A DNA stretch of 64,000 nt from Candidatus Omnitrophota bacterium (GCA_020632475.1 JACKFM010000001.1:248001-312000), one strand, 5' to 3'; numbered from the stretch's first letter, positions 61,301 through 64,000 are shown. Numbers and translations are program-made. The notes: a model not told the origin generated them from the sequence alone.

Positions 61301-64000
61301 ATTGTATCTGGATTCCACCGATGAAACAGCGATTGACGCTGAAGTTCAGTCATTAGAGCAATATCTGCAAAATCAAAAATCCGAACTGAGAAGCAAGACA
61401 AGCGAGAAAAGAGAACATAAGGACTGGTACTTTATTAAACAAAGAATTACGGGAGCCTATCAAGGTCTGTTTTTATGGAGACCTGCGGGATTTCAATATA
61501 AACCCGGTTTTTTTGAAGCATCCAAAAAAAATTCAAATGGTGAAGATCAAACCGTGCGCACACTCATCGCGGCGGTTTTTGCCTATACTGAAAAACGAAC
61601 GGCGGAGGCCACGCCTCAACAGAAAATGATTGCCGCCAGAATGCAGACCCTTCGGGAGTCTTCGGCTGTAATCAGTATCGAAGACTATCCATTCCATTTT
61701 TTAAGACCGGGCGACGCAGTAAAATTACCTGAGGCGACACGCGTTTCAGTGAGACGCCGCGCCATTCACATTTCGCGAAAATTGGTGGATGCGCTTAATC
61801 CCGAATCTGAACTGGATCTGGCGATTCTGGCGTACTATTTAAATCGCGCTCAATATCAAATTGATCTTTATCATGACAATGCGGTTGCTCAAAAGCCAAT
61901 TAGTGAAGCTCATCGAAAGATGACCCGTGCCCGTGTGCGTCCGGATTATAAGGACCGCCGGTTTTTCTTTGGGAGCTTTGATTCCGAACAGGTTGGCTTC
62001 AGGTTTAAAGAGCTCCAGGACACTGATGCGGAGCTCTTGCGGGGAGATATCCCGCTCGAACAAGCGGCCGAACAGGAAGGCGCAGTGACCTTTGCCAATC
62101 GTCTTGATGATATTTTTGGAGAATTAGGCGCAGATGAAACCGTTCCTCATGATCAGGATCTCCTGGGGCTGCTGCTGGCGACGGCACGCAACTTTGAACG
62201 TCTTGGTGTCGTGTATGACTTGAGGGACGATCATGCCAAGGCCGAAGAATTCTATAGCCGTGCGATTAAACTCTATACTTATGCTTTAAAGATTGATCCT
62301 ACGGGTTGGGGGCCTGCCTTAATTCAGGAAGAAGTCATTTTTACTCTTCTTCGGCATGGGCGCGTGAAGGAATTCATCCAGGCATTCAAAAAATTGTTTA
62401 CCGCGGGATATACCTTGAAAGATTTCCGCCAGAGGCAAATGGAGTTTGCCGAACCGGTTCTTCTGGAATGGGCGGTTCAGGCACTGCCCGATATGCTTTA
62501 TAAACTTCATTTTTACCTTGCGGTCTTTCACAAGACCGGGGATCTGAAAAAGGTTCGTGAAGCAATTGTGACTGTGCGTAAACAGTATCAGGAAGTTATT
62601 TTTGAACTTGATGCACGTAAGCGAAATGCCCGTCGTGTCGGTGCCGATGCTAAAAGATTTGTGTCTAGTCACGGAATTCCTCGAAAACGTTATGGTTTGA
62701 GAATAAGTCAGTTTGCCGAGACGAACAGTCTTCTTCATCGGCGCTTTAAACAAATTCAGGCAAAACTTGAACGCCGTTTGCCGGGATTATTTATTTTCCC
62801 GGAAGCCGCCGAAATGCCTTTAGCGGCCGTCAGTCTTATGCAGCAACGGCCGATTGCTCAATCCAGACTTGAGCAGGCAAAGACTCAATTCGAGCAATTG
62901 GATCGCCTTACACTTGAAAATGAATATGCAGCGGTCCAGGCGCTTGTGAGCGGTTCTGAGTTTGTCGGATTTAAAATGCAGGTCAGAGATGAAGAGGCTT
63001 TGCGTCAGTGGAGAGCTGCGGCCGGAGATCAATCCCAGCGCAGGCGTTTATATCTTCCCGTTGCATGGCCAAAACGAAAACTGACTGTTGAGGAAGCTCA
63101 TGCCGTTTCTGATATTCTGGCCGGATATAGTTTGGCACACATGGGCCGGTTAAAGCTGAATGATCCATCGTTGATTTATTACGAAGATATGATGCTTCGC
63201 CGGTACACCGTACTGAAAAAAACCGAACTTCGACGGCAGGCCGCAGACTTGGGGACGGGGGGAGAAATCAAGACTTCCGTCTCAGTTGAGCAACCGTCCA
63301 TTCAGTCCTCGGCCCTCAGTCCTCAGTCCTTCAGTGTAACTGAGTCTGTGGACCGTGAACTGTCAACTGTCGTCGTTTCAGTTGAGCAACCGTCCACTCA
63401 GCCCTCAGTTCTCAAACCTCAGTCCTTGCATTTCATCCATGACGGTCCGCGTTTTGGAATCATCCCTTTGCGTTTTCTTGAAAGCATGGGAGCCGTTGCG
63501 GTCATGAAACGTTTCGGGGCCGTGCTCTTTGGTCCGGCCGCTTATGCGGATACCATCAGTGCCAACCCGCTGACATTGGCAGAGTTAGCGCCGGCGGCAG
63601 GGCCTGTTCGGCCGATTCGCAGAACTGTTTCCGATGAACGCAAAACCAAAGCTTTGGCCGCTCTCGGGATTAAGCAGGAAGGGGGTGCCTATGTCATGGG
63701 TTCCGGCTTTGCTCTGGAATATGGTGCATTGGCCGCATGGCATGAGATCTTTGGCAAAAAACCGGTTGTGGTGATTGTCCGCAACACTGAAGAACGCCGA
63801 AAAATCGAACAATATAATAAAGAGGTTCTGGTTAAACAGGGGTACCCGTCTGTTTTAATTGCTGATAATTTTCGTCAGGCCCGGACACAGATTGAAAAAG
63901 CGGTTTCTCAAATAGATGCGTCCCTGCGCGTTCAGGGCTTTTTCGCAACGGAGGATCTGGACCTGGCCGCTGAAGCCGAAGCGCTCAAAAAGCAGCTGGC
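37350..64000 (+). CDS. Giant multidomain protein, at least 8,883 residues (3' end beyond window)
   Basis: One frame (codons starting at positions divisible by 3) stays open for 26.6 kb to the window edge; I read it through and met no stop. ATG 37350 (or 37356) begins a signal-like N-terminus: KKQYLKIIAVLTAVVFTLTS, then ARA-MQ. Domains in order: ChaN/Tiki-like (about residues 70-560); a Nudix-like domain (about 895-1080); Rossmann-like segments (about 1135-1250 and 1935-2050); a Lys-rich patch (about 3070-3090, KKKKDKKEKKKKRK); long charged helical regions (about 3,700-5,900); membrane segments (about 6,125-7,100); TPR-like repeats (about 7,600-7,900 and 8,240-8,330). Cysteine is very rare. 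Linkers consist of repeated in-frame cassettes. The ribosome binding site is weak (AGGG 14 bases upstream). Giant ORFs of this kind are known in Omnitrophota; the role here is unknown, perhaps envelope or cell-contact. Confidence 0.9.
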   Translation, partial: MLMQKTKKQYLKIIAVLTAVVFTLTSLELQPLARAMQVAPAAVSGEISPHSVFELNLPPELGVIQNLISGDRGAIVHLQAAHGNYDAQKKIENILHYLKDQYGMNLLLVEGSAFKLRPERIRFFPKQMNLNREILEGLAHKALVKGAELFLAEDKGAEAYGIENLETYKADAEAFRSVMEHREQIENFLKRLHQDIEALKAQTLNPVLKNFLREAERYFQNTTLLGDRIHWLAAQSKDQLEIDFSNVIYQMDWPMLVRYFALKTVEGKLDSTAFEKERDAFLAVLVGDRAEALPAGQAGLSPLVTKRVTTLLTEPISENQLPDPETGLLFEKMAEALPLNFDYDAYPNVKLFIGHLILQSEIKAAPLYAEIDRLENQILEKLIRTPAEREVVEKIKQARLLEKLLHLELMPEEWKKLQTADLATGRKETGRQGEGVTGSESVIPAEAAPSGGQAGIHSTTEPSAFDLLPSLSAERPSVQSSRHTEGGQAALSPQSFDIPEDMQTIYQNALEFYRLAEKRDEAMLENIEAKLAETGKNKAVVITGGFHSQAFFEHFRENGYSYALVSPEIKELSGREAYVESMLKNSSAHRRQTADDGLATEIASPTARNDGSLSIIPAQAGIHSTTETSRPSALSPQSSLESLFLALSRQEIEQSGGNTRWLFQQVRNEIRNVLKRHDLKALDLKSELRTDATDESASAAAADTEMFAPEITWIRQASGEQGDQPYLIRLRLEQSKALSGGTGFQNRYLVEVAALDQMMDIDTVQNNPRLYAGSISLTFDWQGKLIKNEQFNLIFLIGIDLIFNEILKKDIQPFILQKLESLTGKAFNETNAELIDGAASFDDVLRHDRRLSPERDYNALTPGQFRNTFYAGYESGRIQHESMYEQWKATGGTEGEDKFHIGGMIILRKINGKWSFLLGRRNKTGKPFYRDYTIPVGKKESRIGLGLEFDRFFNQRKLEKLKTIGLTLHDGEIMDPVEFIAEAALRETIEETGAKHDPLYGPTVSDFVARLNDFEGYDPRVLISLFVYIDENDSPDVNETEELVDYRWVPLDVILISGDPGEAVQEFLGPGEHLIREFRETGLLHFQKILRDALTPWTKFPSKTELRIEPGLNLKSELRSGEEFLAAHQETVGTYSGQSILLIGSMNDGDLARSIAEALIAGYENFTLRLFDPDDGQVVQEFGTSLRQGLKQGVTVTATREVNEALKKFATQQATIIINVSPHEKPFDGFENVPESVHVLKATVTSDGSATQDVEQPSPQPSVLSPQSSALTEPSQSFMAKSAFERKLEALAEPGSVTERNDDGWKEIAVWFSSYMIEEIPDEELSDLDKEAREIFMRSLTVSGAYKDNRPKAITAFTNLKKSPQGIKQFKDLFAVHIAHINHIIKALREERIEEQGEIPKAGASDEERQRHDYKQLIRSDEKSVQYEFIPNFFSAGMADDGEDPRNAESRFILNPFYFYRESGLHGVTDPSVTAALLIDRDNPVRSIRVIESEGHRSLLLEFESDQTLLTPYGKKKSSYPIPGGYLRMFVLKQNEVDDSGWEAFGKNIEQDLGTYTFGEDEDVPAKKQKLEALFEKVTAGQVLVQDLYTQTTPQLIRNFSDYMGRSADEANAIYFHHWAIYEGRKKDNPESVTPVAIDRDFLEEHFQAWKENKPVPDIPLRAVTGEGMETVTEHERWIEEILDPENGWNQFEWLQALDAVLQSHLPEVWESTIASGPGTMQLAESEFQTGGGAEDAGEPLLGTSSSMLPGFETPGLFQPDEPRNFLLAESSKVWELNEYERKVVAEVTAENKEALRDIKNRLNYKIAEPEEVQIYLRAYAATLNRKLKSYRLDAEQGLPGTVEDNEAILDRPLEESIEAYRDGIRHLERRQEFGTWLHLASGGLVVSGSETDSRAAFNPAILLALRRAGFVPGYPVRDFNAQDYLSEHKEALDVHQNKNILIVGLSSKESEKLSIALAEQFETEGITITLVDEATTPAEAKDHEKAFRESYPNLHLKVITKPGEIQGALSEAGLIFKTHDSEKLFISEQKIPEGVRVLEVPLAAQQTIESLLDDRIRPEKLNVHNPLSLGRVNPIRRIIAVEGRGKTPPHLVVEFSSPAGGYSSKFIRLNILHESLPESPREDEMTDAFMKRVFEYNYAVLQGFEINGTESAEDRKRIIDGLKDLAAQGLILAETRYELKHDEEHIGRFADFTARSETEAKAIRAFYPAIYARDTLATHRMRLAQKLGFNLGMYGPQTAAIFLKRVHMIDVHPELSILRDEAESKGFFAPLIALSVAAEDDGSILLGDANAEIDSFMAKVLNVIGKARRPSIDLVGRLETVEALIQTKAESDAAGTANSKAWIIDTGDPEEDRTLAREIRYIFRLEVLYRLTYETFHSDNLIRGTHADGTSMRVKVWNALSQKAEQIWHSDTTSSRIWMLALNVNRDKWESFVAEQWPGFWQIFTEPETEDNGAFLAQNSGVMAINQRRLLPASLPETLGKFSKFTERDMPREKTGFDITAIPNRTTLTAEEIRAGITLKKFPAQKLNGGFEAILQSLKRSGIEDLARFKRKESRKMQAFLDDIVAIRELYEAGHYEEALRIVNRYVAFQPQPASAADGAVVSGDRAEALSPDSTAAASTAALLTGTGDEGAHIDWRGYLPEGDLIEPPVDGAAEALGEMQTRLIEKVKRRSGGTSVVTILHDLDRAGHIGQTFNVLMAALAKIAEGHEDDDTAAARALVDEIKILIPRQIKSGASADIDAFEEKTHEMSDDDALNELEVIETDFSQTVDVLRGPVAGEIFSDQLDEGTRAFEQSLEYLGKVRRVLESSIAMTHDAANHPETVRGLLQSSAELAGEFNAENQWGIRLGFARAAYARRFTDAALAGQTQTQTADLETGRVGDGETRQKEVGQAGRESVGVDAAEPTLQKSRRQLLAETQPEVSKHDPENPDELWTFVQSEGCEGCMIVQFTPGGWLYSTESQARVREAFNKNDQTRAKKRDADTVSNAMAAYRETSAGSVVIVPDERINLRGAWHDSGNKVLYFGEKVFRAATAAMIVVALEKHDLNGLNQAAAAYWKSVAQSAQPAAVPKKKKDKKEKKKKRKENRAAARGPQDLTAEIAILEGFPGMQEELRAVSVNESASPEVESPESPQHDVEPVQPVERLATSDVSTAESEGPKEAVEPVELPQSSRQTEGGQAVLSPQTPEAVESESQVVVEPVDSGPSTVDSSAAEIVEPVEPMDHGLPTVDSSGATEPPQPSNILDPALRVRFKESVQAGVIRGQVSANRMFLEKPNPLVGEFDQKIVLDTSEMPDGAFFVMPVSTPKDTVMPLVQAPDAVKRGRIAKIRRYVSQHTLDTQIMEHTDQVTALVKAGRAVKGEPKTRFEAIFDRGIELLLIPDASGKTVEQRMHETEVRYAGRHEEFEKTVRAVQDYNRWFLYYSSRFVDLTGRLKKKTGDNQQVDVEVLSEILTELARSEKTWPELQSEIKRIREHIPSSGTMNYQEARLLIGRGESIIGNMILDDMLSAASPDILQVVFYDARSTFFLEWYRTQKQAIPEGEDDLLRFEATLLMSVRMLVNYKLESQMTEQITEAAREFSANERMTRKVVSAGGLLYAGQTNRYFQGGGAIETSGEYAPNYSRIHSSAFYEKGDRVIFLYHSETGYPNPAEQQNYLNDSTILRESLEDNAGVYLGTIDAEGELRIFEYAGNDLGIETFEFVEAFDRALDKKFWAPIKTSALKSEDELRVERRRITAHQFAQIAEAELAQIPGMDQVKASRLMLDARRQFKPELDRLAAMKLKHPGAPPKAKNLQKAYKKQLKAVQVELDVVDDLIDSLAARLVMYISERIAAESPDHGDWKQIAIEGLSGIVPPRWVPVEELEVPAQPVPAGKSPAAGLSDERQAKLASQIDQVIESVISKTEMTDGDEIAALRAFAHTQWDHGGSPGYARLKAAWNQNRAVFVQISALQGVEPGDLQAVETALSHSVQATRPQARIEQAQKELLSRMADAVLTEIEEALGAVYAGARAELRQQVRSEIRIEAVEVLDEKLTRVEAAMALMQRFPDLADAERMTQLNRAKARIQSIRLAAPLLFRFDQAHPEITAESAKTVRQLLTDARDVLASIQEFNVPEDSARLIETRNRLIYRYAEVVQAAVPQDPTGPDPQSAGLASAAAALLTEFHEPDFQTAIDALQRLVSSAQRRKAAEQMVESLTGLQPGLQDESLTSAVAVRVREVLEGVEGFLTGPDAQEDEWSERVRNLRDDMIAQISRRIDQVGHDKGETAADLQKTVNQLKAIREGLEGTEVPVLSPVIERLHALEETVGHEFHAAVLRERPLYEDFREIEGPSDYVKDLLIRILNVESQGDKTPAQWKALHQEFFDYFLVLEGNTARPGQAQPNAAEAEVWNKARKAFDGEAGPKMQAYRHEFGFTAGKLLTKEFAMQRDPKNKVGSFGSESDQPLSAKRIQLQPTKTLLLMALNMARIFAGQAAEAQEHRGPPLEAMPEANPAMNAEEAFAFMREYLINDNRRDGFLYYNNQPLALGYLSSSAVHENSVGAPINLSHLEAARHSGLMPVLGIEQFLRAISFNGVKKVDLIEANADNPPALAVWFAKPFTESFTEFAYEGATLVVLKEAPQEGRDIHDLVESSGEQINRYVFSESDDADEKARKTAALLDLITEEKTLYRGTYRVSFFAENAVKLGRTMGRTRAEEWLITQSVKLGFVSPQAYIKRYGESAPTYAEWYHRFRLFKQVQRPLLAFFTGAGPRSSELERENIAFMIQNELTLPLARLLIARSGKDWLIDPRAVAGFAAGMNKFIARGVVGSLDALAWANTELESNAARAAFSAEFGLSLLSEFQRKNLQGLDIYDLRQALVRETELVFGVNLNIDVRTYRSPVKSAKDAAAVKVQIEQEDNALWNLFETPGDQQVSAEIEQRLEKRRQLGPDPVTVDCTSAESCAQGIADLTQWVRVRQTHPEVTDYLGVIESAVQARVLAERGNVRQALSEIEIILSQPGFDQHPKHAAVTSFGGYLNERLQRRASELPGLIFEALTAAQDQTTVDQLQGYAVELEALRGQTTDATESAQSSRQTEGGQAVLSPQSLIAIRQAYENGRLREAADQVSGLAQAPGPYQETLRQFAGRIEQEIEAKVTPLERQIQEFVQDLFKRVEDNLARAVSQSTADTKTALAEVERDLREVQARLGHLPQSDFLASERKRHEVFSAQIGRIRPAVEMIEEIEFLPGSFVPGDYEANQNQIRTLSGRVDTFIASELQDQTDADWILKIQNARQSLINEYTDEASETLTAQLEAIVSRGDFQAQSQGLAELQESIGTVRAFTAEFKVSKEDDLNRLEVAIQEKEKELQAKNERVQGVPVIIERMRKAISDIQSGEQVSGGRVKRLLAEGYELGRTLVPAKDEGELVALGNARKDLAGEYSEGLLLELDQRKDLAHGRDADGKPVEAVEWTPQEMRDFLLRLNDLLNVVRSAPQDRTDPDTDHLYLGIQDEMAVILRQGAGLAEGDILRLHRAKTKKSEETTIDIRIDRIDSEEVHFSVTLQGSEVALSGHDLMEETRHENAWPFKAAEVSDKRQKNPGESSMTVTLGYPSDGSEAASPDWVFGLGEAKPLFIASSRARNAQGTADEQIFEFLQKNADILLSAWHLDEDADYVTLALYERDESEEWSLEFVENPENVQWRRDAERALENKEERAGEFQELIEQLQLAELEINDEETDFVPTLENVHRVGNLLNDAAKQYKRLVPGVDDEMMQSVTDALTSTLQAFFTSILTAIYYETGENQDGPEISAVLNPDTNLNLNFVHELMLIVGEAIRTLSDFESYEQVLREQWLYPLFEMENYFLKQHGVALVENSRLTAVERTSGEYSDFNFEGMAQDRQSGRIQKGLISWTARTPAAQLPLIGRFINYKYLDELKGETDPWMAYVHEVISRSKRRQRTQKDGGVVTTRFNIHSYGNDEDKRWFNAFALYDLDTLIGLVGDAETGQSGSLGLEEEDIDRLMFEAPRLAMQVLETEHETADERVYVTQTLYTSDPAADTVNFLRGRYLLHFSGEKENDPVRAEAWKAVNEAFEKYRESFSPKSELRRQTADLVTGRLGVPLTSRLRWTSEESESESQKVESSLYPEQSLRRSEARRTTFFSLLSLLNYFSVSAGLGFLAHILFPAIPYLPAAVFVAAAVFTGISPFGEEWLMSLADRLRWIPESWVKKRAVRFYDQIASRAHALKDSEMIEGLKRINPASPVRLLMDHILIRVMQMSDTIGFYIEQVLFKFLFNYTAVEQILELGYQNRYRQLRNTIHNAYSEYLMDRLEDSFHRFYISYQLAARSLRYAYWPMLPWIFARFNFNSLILLASLFRTGPPQSAYAAPSRFTVLSYNLKTLWFLVRALIFQEDLTAADESFFIFSRSLVDDVLDTPYSVNHQDRPHLVRYILDLMTRAVSEQPGLTDREIRHWQWIYVTQNHERRAFSVLRHSARYRNVLRRFMSNERMIIESTGALSLRKLLQTLDLETADQVSLEMSKQSRHREDEFREVFEGHISVKNQLFHWKYHAVWAGVVLMLVTAVMFLAGAHGVFMMPALHFYALFMPITIASFAALAFSLIYRQVKHQLDAELKEKTAAHNEDQNTKIGFKPIHSRVVLARYIPPGQDLHQSVLAQITDVDHERRSVSLKYIQDGRLIYRPKVNMRFIQVLQATQDSMALLARPGFLGEREYPETMDAQVLERFTGEFTRLVKEGADGDSFALQQRPHFIKFVLGEYFDFLSSEHRDESEGWLDDLMKSTLADKYHSVFVSPRGYGRYLPDLIKEFYRKKYIDPAGRWNWPVLYKTFGYDFVSNLRIDLMKSRESLNAQAHLNQLESIEGKLATRAFVLRIALMAAFLLLPLSLVFAAMPNSLVFIASVASVTLFFGVDFFTGRLVDTLVDYSLKLKNPHQPLNAYADQVLSQLQIGDEVEYFDPRYAVVQKGLLRQELEKDQPLVAEVLSINRQNRTVRLRYYYSRVSSDGLESHYTPDQVEETSVLGGRIEKLELISELLDDQLNAGVPRHAELRTLTSLKRLDDKVIEIYEARMAALKAKSQKHRIFFGVIALAIAALAAISWQTAILLAAPYVIYELARILFFDHTTVRWPVLGAFFRAIPAREMQFPALQRLYADPVQYWNQRSVRQRAQRIADVAEQRFKDEVKIVRTVEHTADFAENAADVLKLVTGRGGEIQAGKGFDQRVFTRFKRVYAVDEDAVFMLTRDGRFYLMHKLESGTQEASGRVQAIFEAESLGAVTVPIQVSGRLIRKTVQQGKQRVEESVTKIDGVPYAFYKIENYPDWFFNPEVTLEQKQAMLVREQSPDLVTGRPGDGETGRKETGRQGDGVSEFKSQQVEGPESPQVPVESAQSPVPSPQSSEATEPAPLLPSDEQPATSDINPAELENVSADTSDQTVQLVRDHTAYAADLSGESAGAEELRDALAHLTHAVQLGLKLLEVAAQDADTRDLLYIAGQFKSLSDALERAFEIRGRYRALVPEAEEPSLDENPLILMTATLWEDEFMKYLPVPQAARILDAAARMASEEQYSESDLADSLWATALQTLDRDWTLDLGFERLMYQKQEAVQKEKVKTAEVDSENPALKKQLSDFYSGVGRLRKGTPDNEAIIAVALQIFEAISDWPDEYYQRKDVQGMSIAMSQLAGIMREHDLYERAVELLKLYVSKTENQPNAFILFHLGGIYRRAAHFAWKANDRKTNIRYLERSLFYYAQGLPGANPDEKLDPVLEGLANQVIPTLLKAAREGRFDWKMLNPTLRQFVTSIRLLMRRHEWIPQSHGQLLALALNKIVLDWKTQGLYQAAQLSAELAYALDPVNPYVLFNLADIAVAQGRLDKAREYREEIVRLNETAVTPFDLRVLNSLIRQAERKEDRTDKVFAPAHQVVMSTKRRRVLETKLRTLPQTAAAEIDETTPAETDWNALIALLDEIEVFHRRVRTGELVDGAVFEEQERLQNQIAGYEFEEIGRFYALLYLDSTDETAIDAEVQSLEQYLQNQKSELRSKTSEKREHKDWYFIKQRITGAYQGLFLWRPAGFQYKPGFFEASKKNSNGEDQTVRTLIAAVFAYTEKRTAEATPQQKMIAARMQTLRESSAVISIEDYPFHFLRPGDAVKLPEATRVSVRRRAIHISRKLVDALNPESELDLAILAYYLNRAQYQIDLYHDNAVAQKPISEAHRKMTRARVRPDYKDRRFFFGSFDSEQVGFRFKELQDTDAELLRGDIPLEQAAEQEGAVTFANRLDDIFGELGADETVPHDQDLLGLLLATARNFERLGVVYDLRDDHAKAEEFYSRAIKLYTYALKIDPTGWGPALIQEEVIFTLLRHGRVKEFIQAFKKLFTAGYTLKDFRQRQMEFAEPVLLEWAVQALPDMLYKLHFYLAVFHKTGDLKKVREAIVTVRKQYQEVIFELDARKRNARRVGADAKRFVSSHGIPRKRYGLRISQFAETNSLLHRRFKQIQAKLERRLPGLFIFPEAAEMPLAAVSLMQQRPIAQSRLEQAKTQFEQLDRLTLENEYAAVQALVSGSEFVGFKMQVRDEEALRQWRAAAGDQSQRRRLYLPVAWPKRKLTVEEAHAVSDILAGYSLAHMGRLKLNDPSLIYYEDMMLRRYTVLKKTELRRQAADLGTGGEIKTSVSVEQPSIQSSALSPQSFSVTESVDRELSTVVVSVEQPSTQPSVLKPQSLHFIHDGPRFGIIPLRFLESMGAVAVMKRFGAVLFGPAAYADTISANPLTLAELAPAAGPVRPIRRTVSDERKTKALAALGIKQEGGAYVMGSGFALEYGALAAWHEIFGKKPVVVIVRNTEERRKIEQYNKEVLVKQGYPSVLIADNFRQARTQIEKAVSQIDASLRVQGFFATEDLDLAAEAEALKKQL
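38207..38255. repeat. In-frame GC palindrome in giant gene (GGGGACAGG family)
   Basis: CGGGGACAGGGC at the left pairs with the CCTGTCCCCG end at the right, with an inner CCTGCC/GGCAGG-type stem (CCTGCCTGCC ... GGACAGGCGGG). It is translated as part of the giant protein (GDRAEALPAGQAGLSP). Related palindromes occur at 45161 and, outside the gene, at 29533. Confidence 0.7.
38601..38834. repeat. Composite in-frame linker: Q cassette, dRS3-like palindrome, P cassette
   Basis: Within 235 bases lie three elements. 38601-38660 is a G-rich minisatellite-like stretch opening GCAGACTTGGCGACGGGGAG (Q cassette). 38673-38715 has ATTCC ... GGAAT palindromic arms (GTCATTCCAGCGGAAG / CAAGCAGGAATCC). 38784-38834 is the P cassette with CCCGCC ... 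GGCGGG arms, translating as QSSRHTEGGQAALSPQS. All are in frame. They split the ChaN/Tiki-like domain before its final strand. Confidence 0.75.
39115..39270. repeat. Composite in-frame linker of three REP-like units
   Basis: 39150-39179 is an AGATTGCTTCGCC ... GGCTCGCAATGAC palindrome. 39193-39230 has ATTCCTGCGCAAGCAGGAAT with perfect arms, followed by CCACAGTACAACCGAG, which matches CCATAGTACAACCGAG at 38717. 39238-39270 is a P-type CCCTCAGCCCTCAGTCC run. Such palindromes are usually intergenic in bacteria; here they encode residues about 590-640 of the giant protein. Confidence 0.75.
40035..40600 (+). other. Nudix-like domain in the giant protein
   Basis: Residues about 895-1083. The segment FHIGGMIILRKINGKWSFLL and LGRRNKTGKPFYRDYTIPVG lead into the Nudix-box-like EFIAEAALRETIEETGA (residues 978-994), which matches E-x7-R-E-x-x-E-E-x-G. 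The upstream Gly (HDGEIMDPVE) is six residues before the first Glu instead of five. After the box come VLISLFVYIDEND and ELVDYRWVPLDVI, the usual later strands. It probably hydrolyses a nucleotide-linked substrate if active; an exported Nudix domain would be unusual. Confidence 0.65.
41103..41184. repeat. P cassette in giant gene
   Basis: GTTGAGCAACCGTCCCCTCA opens the unit, followed by CCTCAGTCCTCAGTCCCCAG-type text, translating as VEQPSPQPSVLSPQSSALTE. The same opening GTTGAGCAACCGTCC recurs at 63280 and 63382. It separates the first Rossmann-like segment from the next module. Confidence 0.7.
45161..45188. repeat. Perfect 28-base palindrome inside the giant gene
   Basis: CGGGGACAGGGCT, two bases, then AGCCCTGTCCCCG: 13 perfect pairs. 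It is translated in frame as GDRAEALSP. The arms match those at 38207 and 29533, so this is a dispersed family present both in coding and end-of-gene positions. Confidence 0.8.
45958..46020. repeat. Q cassette in giant gene
   Basis: CAGACCGCAGACTTGGAGAC leads into GGGGAGAGTTGGAGACGGGG. It translates as TQTADLETGRVGDGETR and is in the same reading frame as the other four Q cassettes. Confidence 0.7.
46700..47070. repeat. Long composite linker of P, R and Ser/Pro/Glu cassettes
   Basis: About 370 bases of repeated text. There are AGTCCGGAAGTCGAAAGTCC units, a GCGACGAGCGACGTCAGTAC unit, a P cassette at 46853-46902, and two R-type units (GACCGTCGACTGTGGACTCT at 46958 and ACTACCGACGGTGGACTCT at 47022) related to the intergenic palindrome at 34201. 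Encodes a Pro/Glu/Ser/Val-rich spacer (VEPVEP, VDSGPSTVDSS, MDHGLPTVDSS), about residues 3,118-3,240. Confidence 0.75.
52520..52590. repeat. P cassette in giant gene, 48 bases identical to 46853
   Basis: 52536-52583 is the same 48 bases as 46853-46900, including the CCCGCCAAACAGAAGGCGGG hairpin. It translates in the same frame (QSSRQTEGGQAVLSPQ). Identity with no synonymous change over this length between sites 5.7 kb apart points to recent copying of DNA. Confidence 0.85.
55554..55690. repeat. KSELR motif followed by Q cassette
   Basis: Lys-Ser-Glu-Leu-Arg at 55554-55568 runs straight into CAGACTGCAGACCTGGTGAC GGGGAGA (55572-55598), giving KSELRRQTADLVTGR. A Ser/Glu-rich spacer (ESESQKVESS) follows and then the first membrane segment of the central block. 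Confidence 0.7.
55722..58660 (+). other. Membrane-segment block of the giant protein with repeated modules
   Basis: Hydrophobic stretches lie at about 55740-55850 (SAGLGFLAHILFPAIPYLPA, then AAVFVAAAVFTGI), 56950-57110 (VWAGVVLMLVTAVMFLAGAH and ITIASFAALAFSLIY), 57894-58035 (FVLRIALMAAFLLLPLSLVF and SLVFIASVASVTLFFGV) and 58530-58640 (IFFGVIALAIAALAAISWQT, then ILLAAPYVIYEL). Between them are similar beta-rich pieces: LAQITDVDHERRSVSLKY and VAEVLSINRQNRTVRLRY. The pattern suggests a duplicated unit of two helices plus a small beta domain, placing this part of the protein in a membrane. Confidence 0.6.
59307..59570. repeat. Composite linker: Q cassette, minisatellite, P and S units
   Basis: CCAGACTTGGTGACGGGGAG opens a run of GGGAGA/GACGGG units (59307-59390) very like 38601-38660. 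Then come AGTCAGCAGGTCGAAGGTCC, a P-type AGTCCCCAGTCCTCAGTCC and GAGCGACGAGCAACCAGCGA. It encodes SPDLVTGRPGDGETGRK, then a Pro/Ser/Glu-rich spacer that separates the membrane block from the TPR-like part. Confidence 0.75.
60200..62400 (+). other. TPR-like helical repeats in the giant protein
   Basis: Several 34-residue-like helical pairs are visible: LAGIMREHDLYERAVELLKL, LSAELAYALDPVNPYVLFNL followed by ADIAVAQGRLDKAREYREEI (about residue 7,830), and LLATARNFERLGVVYDLRDD with AEEFYSRAIKLYTYALKIDP (about 8,280). The spacing of small and large residues (A-x-x-x-G-x-x-x-x-A) fits tetratricopeptide repeats, which usually bind proteins. Confidence 0.6.
63219..63430. repeat. KTELR motif, Q cassette and double P cassette
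   Basis: Lys-Thr-Glu-Leu-Arg (63219-63233) is followed at once by a Q cassette (GCCGCAGACTTGGGGACGGG), then GTTGAGCAACCGTCC units at 63280 and 63382, each leading into CCTCAGTCC text, with a R-type GTGGACCGTGAACTGTCAAC between. After this linker a new module starts at FIHDGPRFGIIPLRFLESMG. Confidence 0.75.

Noticed and set aside
38600..63430. CRISPR array from repeated units in the giant gene
   Set aside because: Repeats are unequally spaced, varied in length, translated in frame, and not separated by uniform spacers; no cas genes are present.
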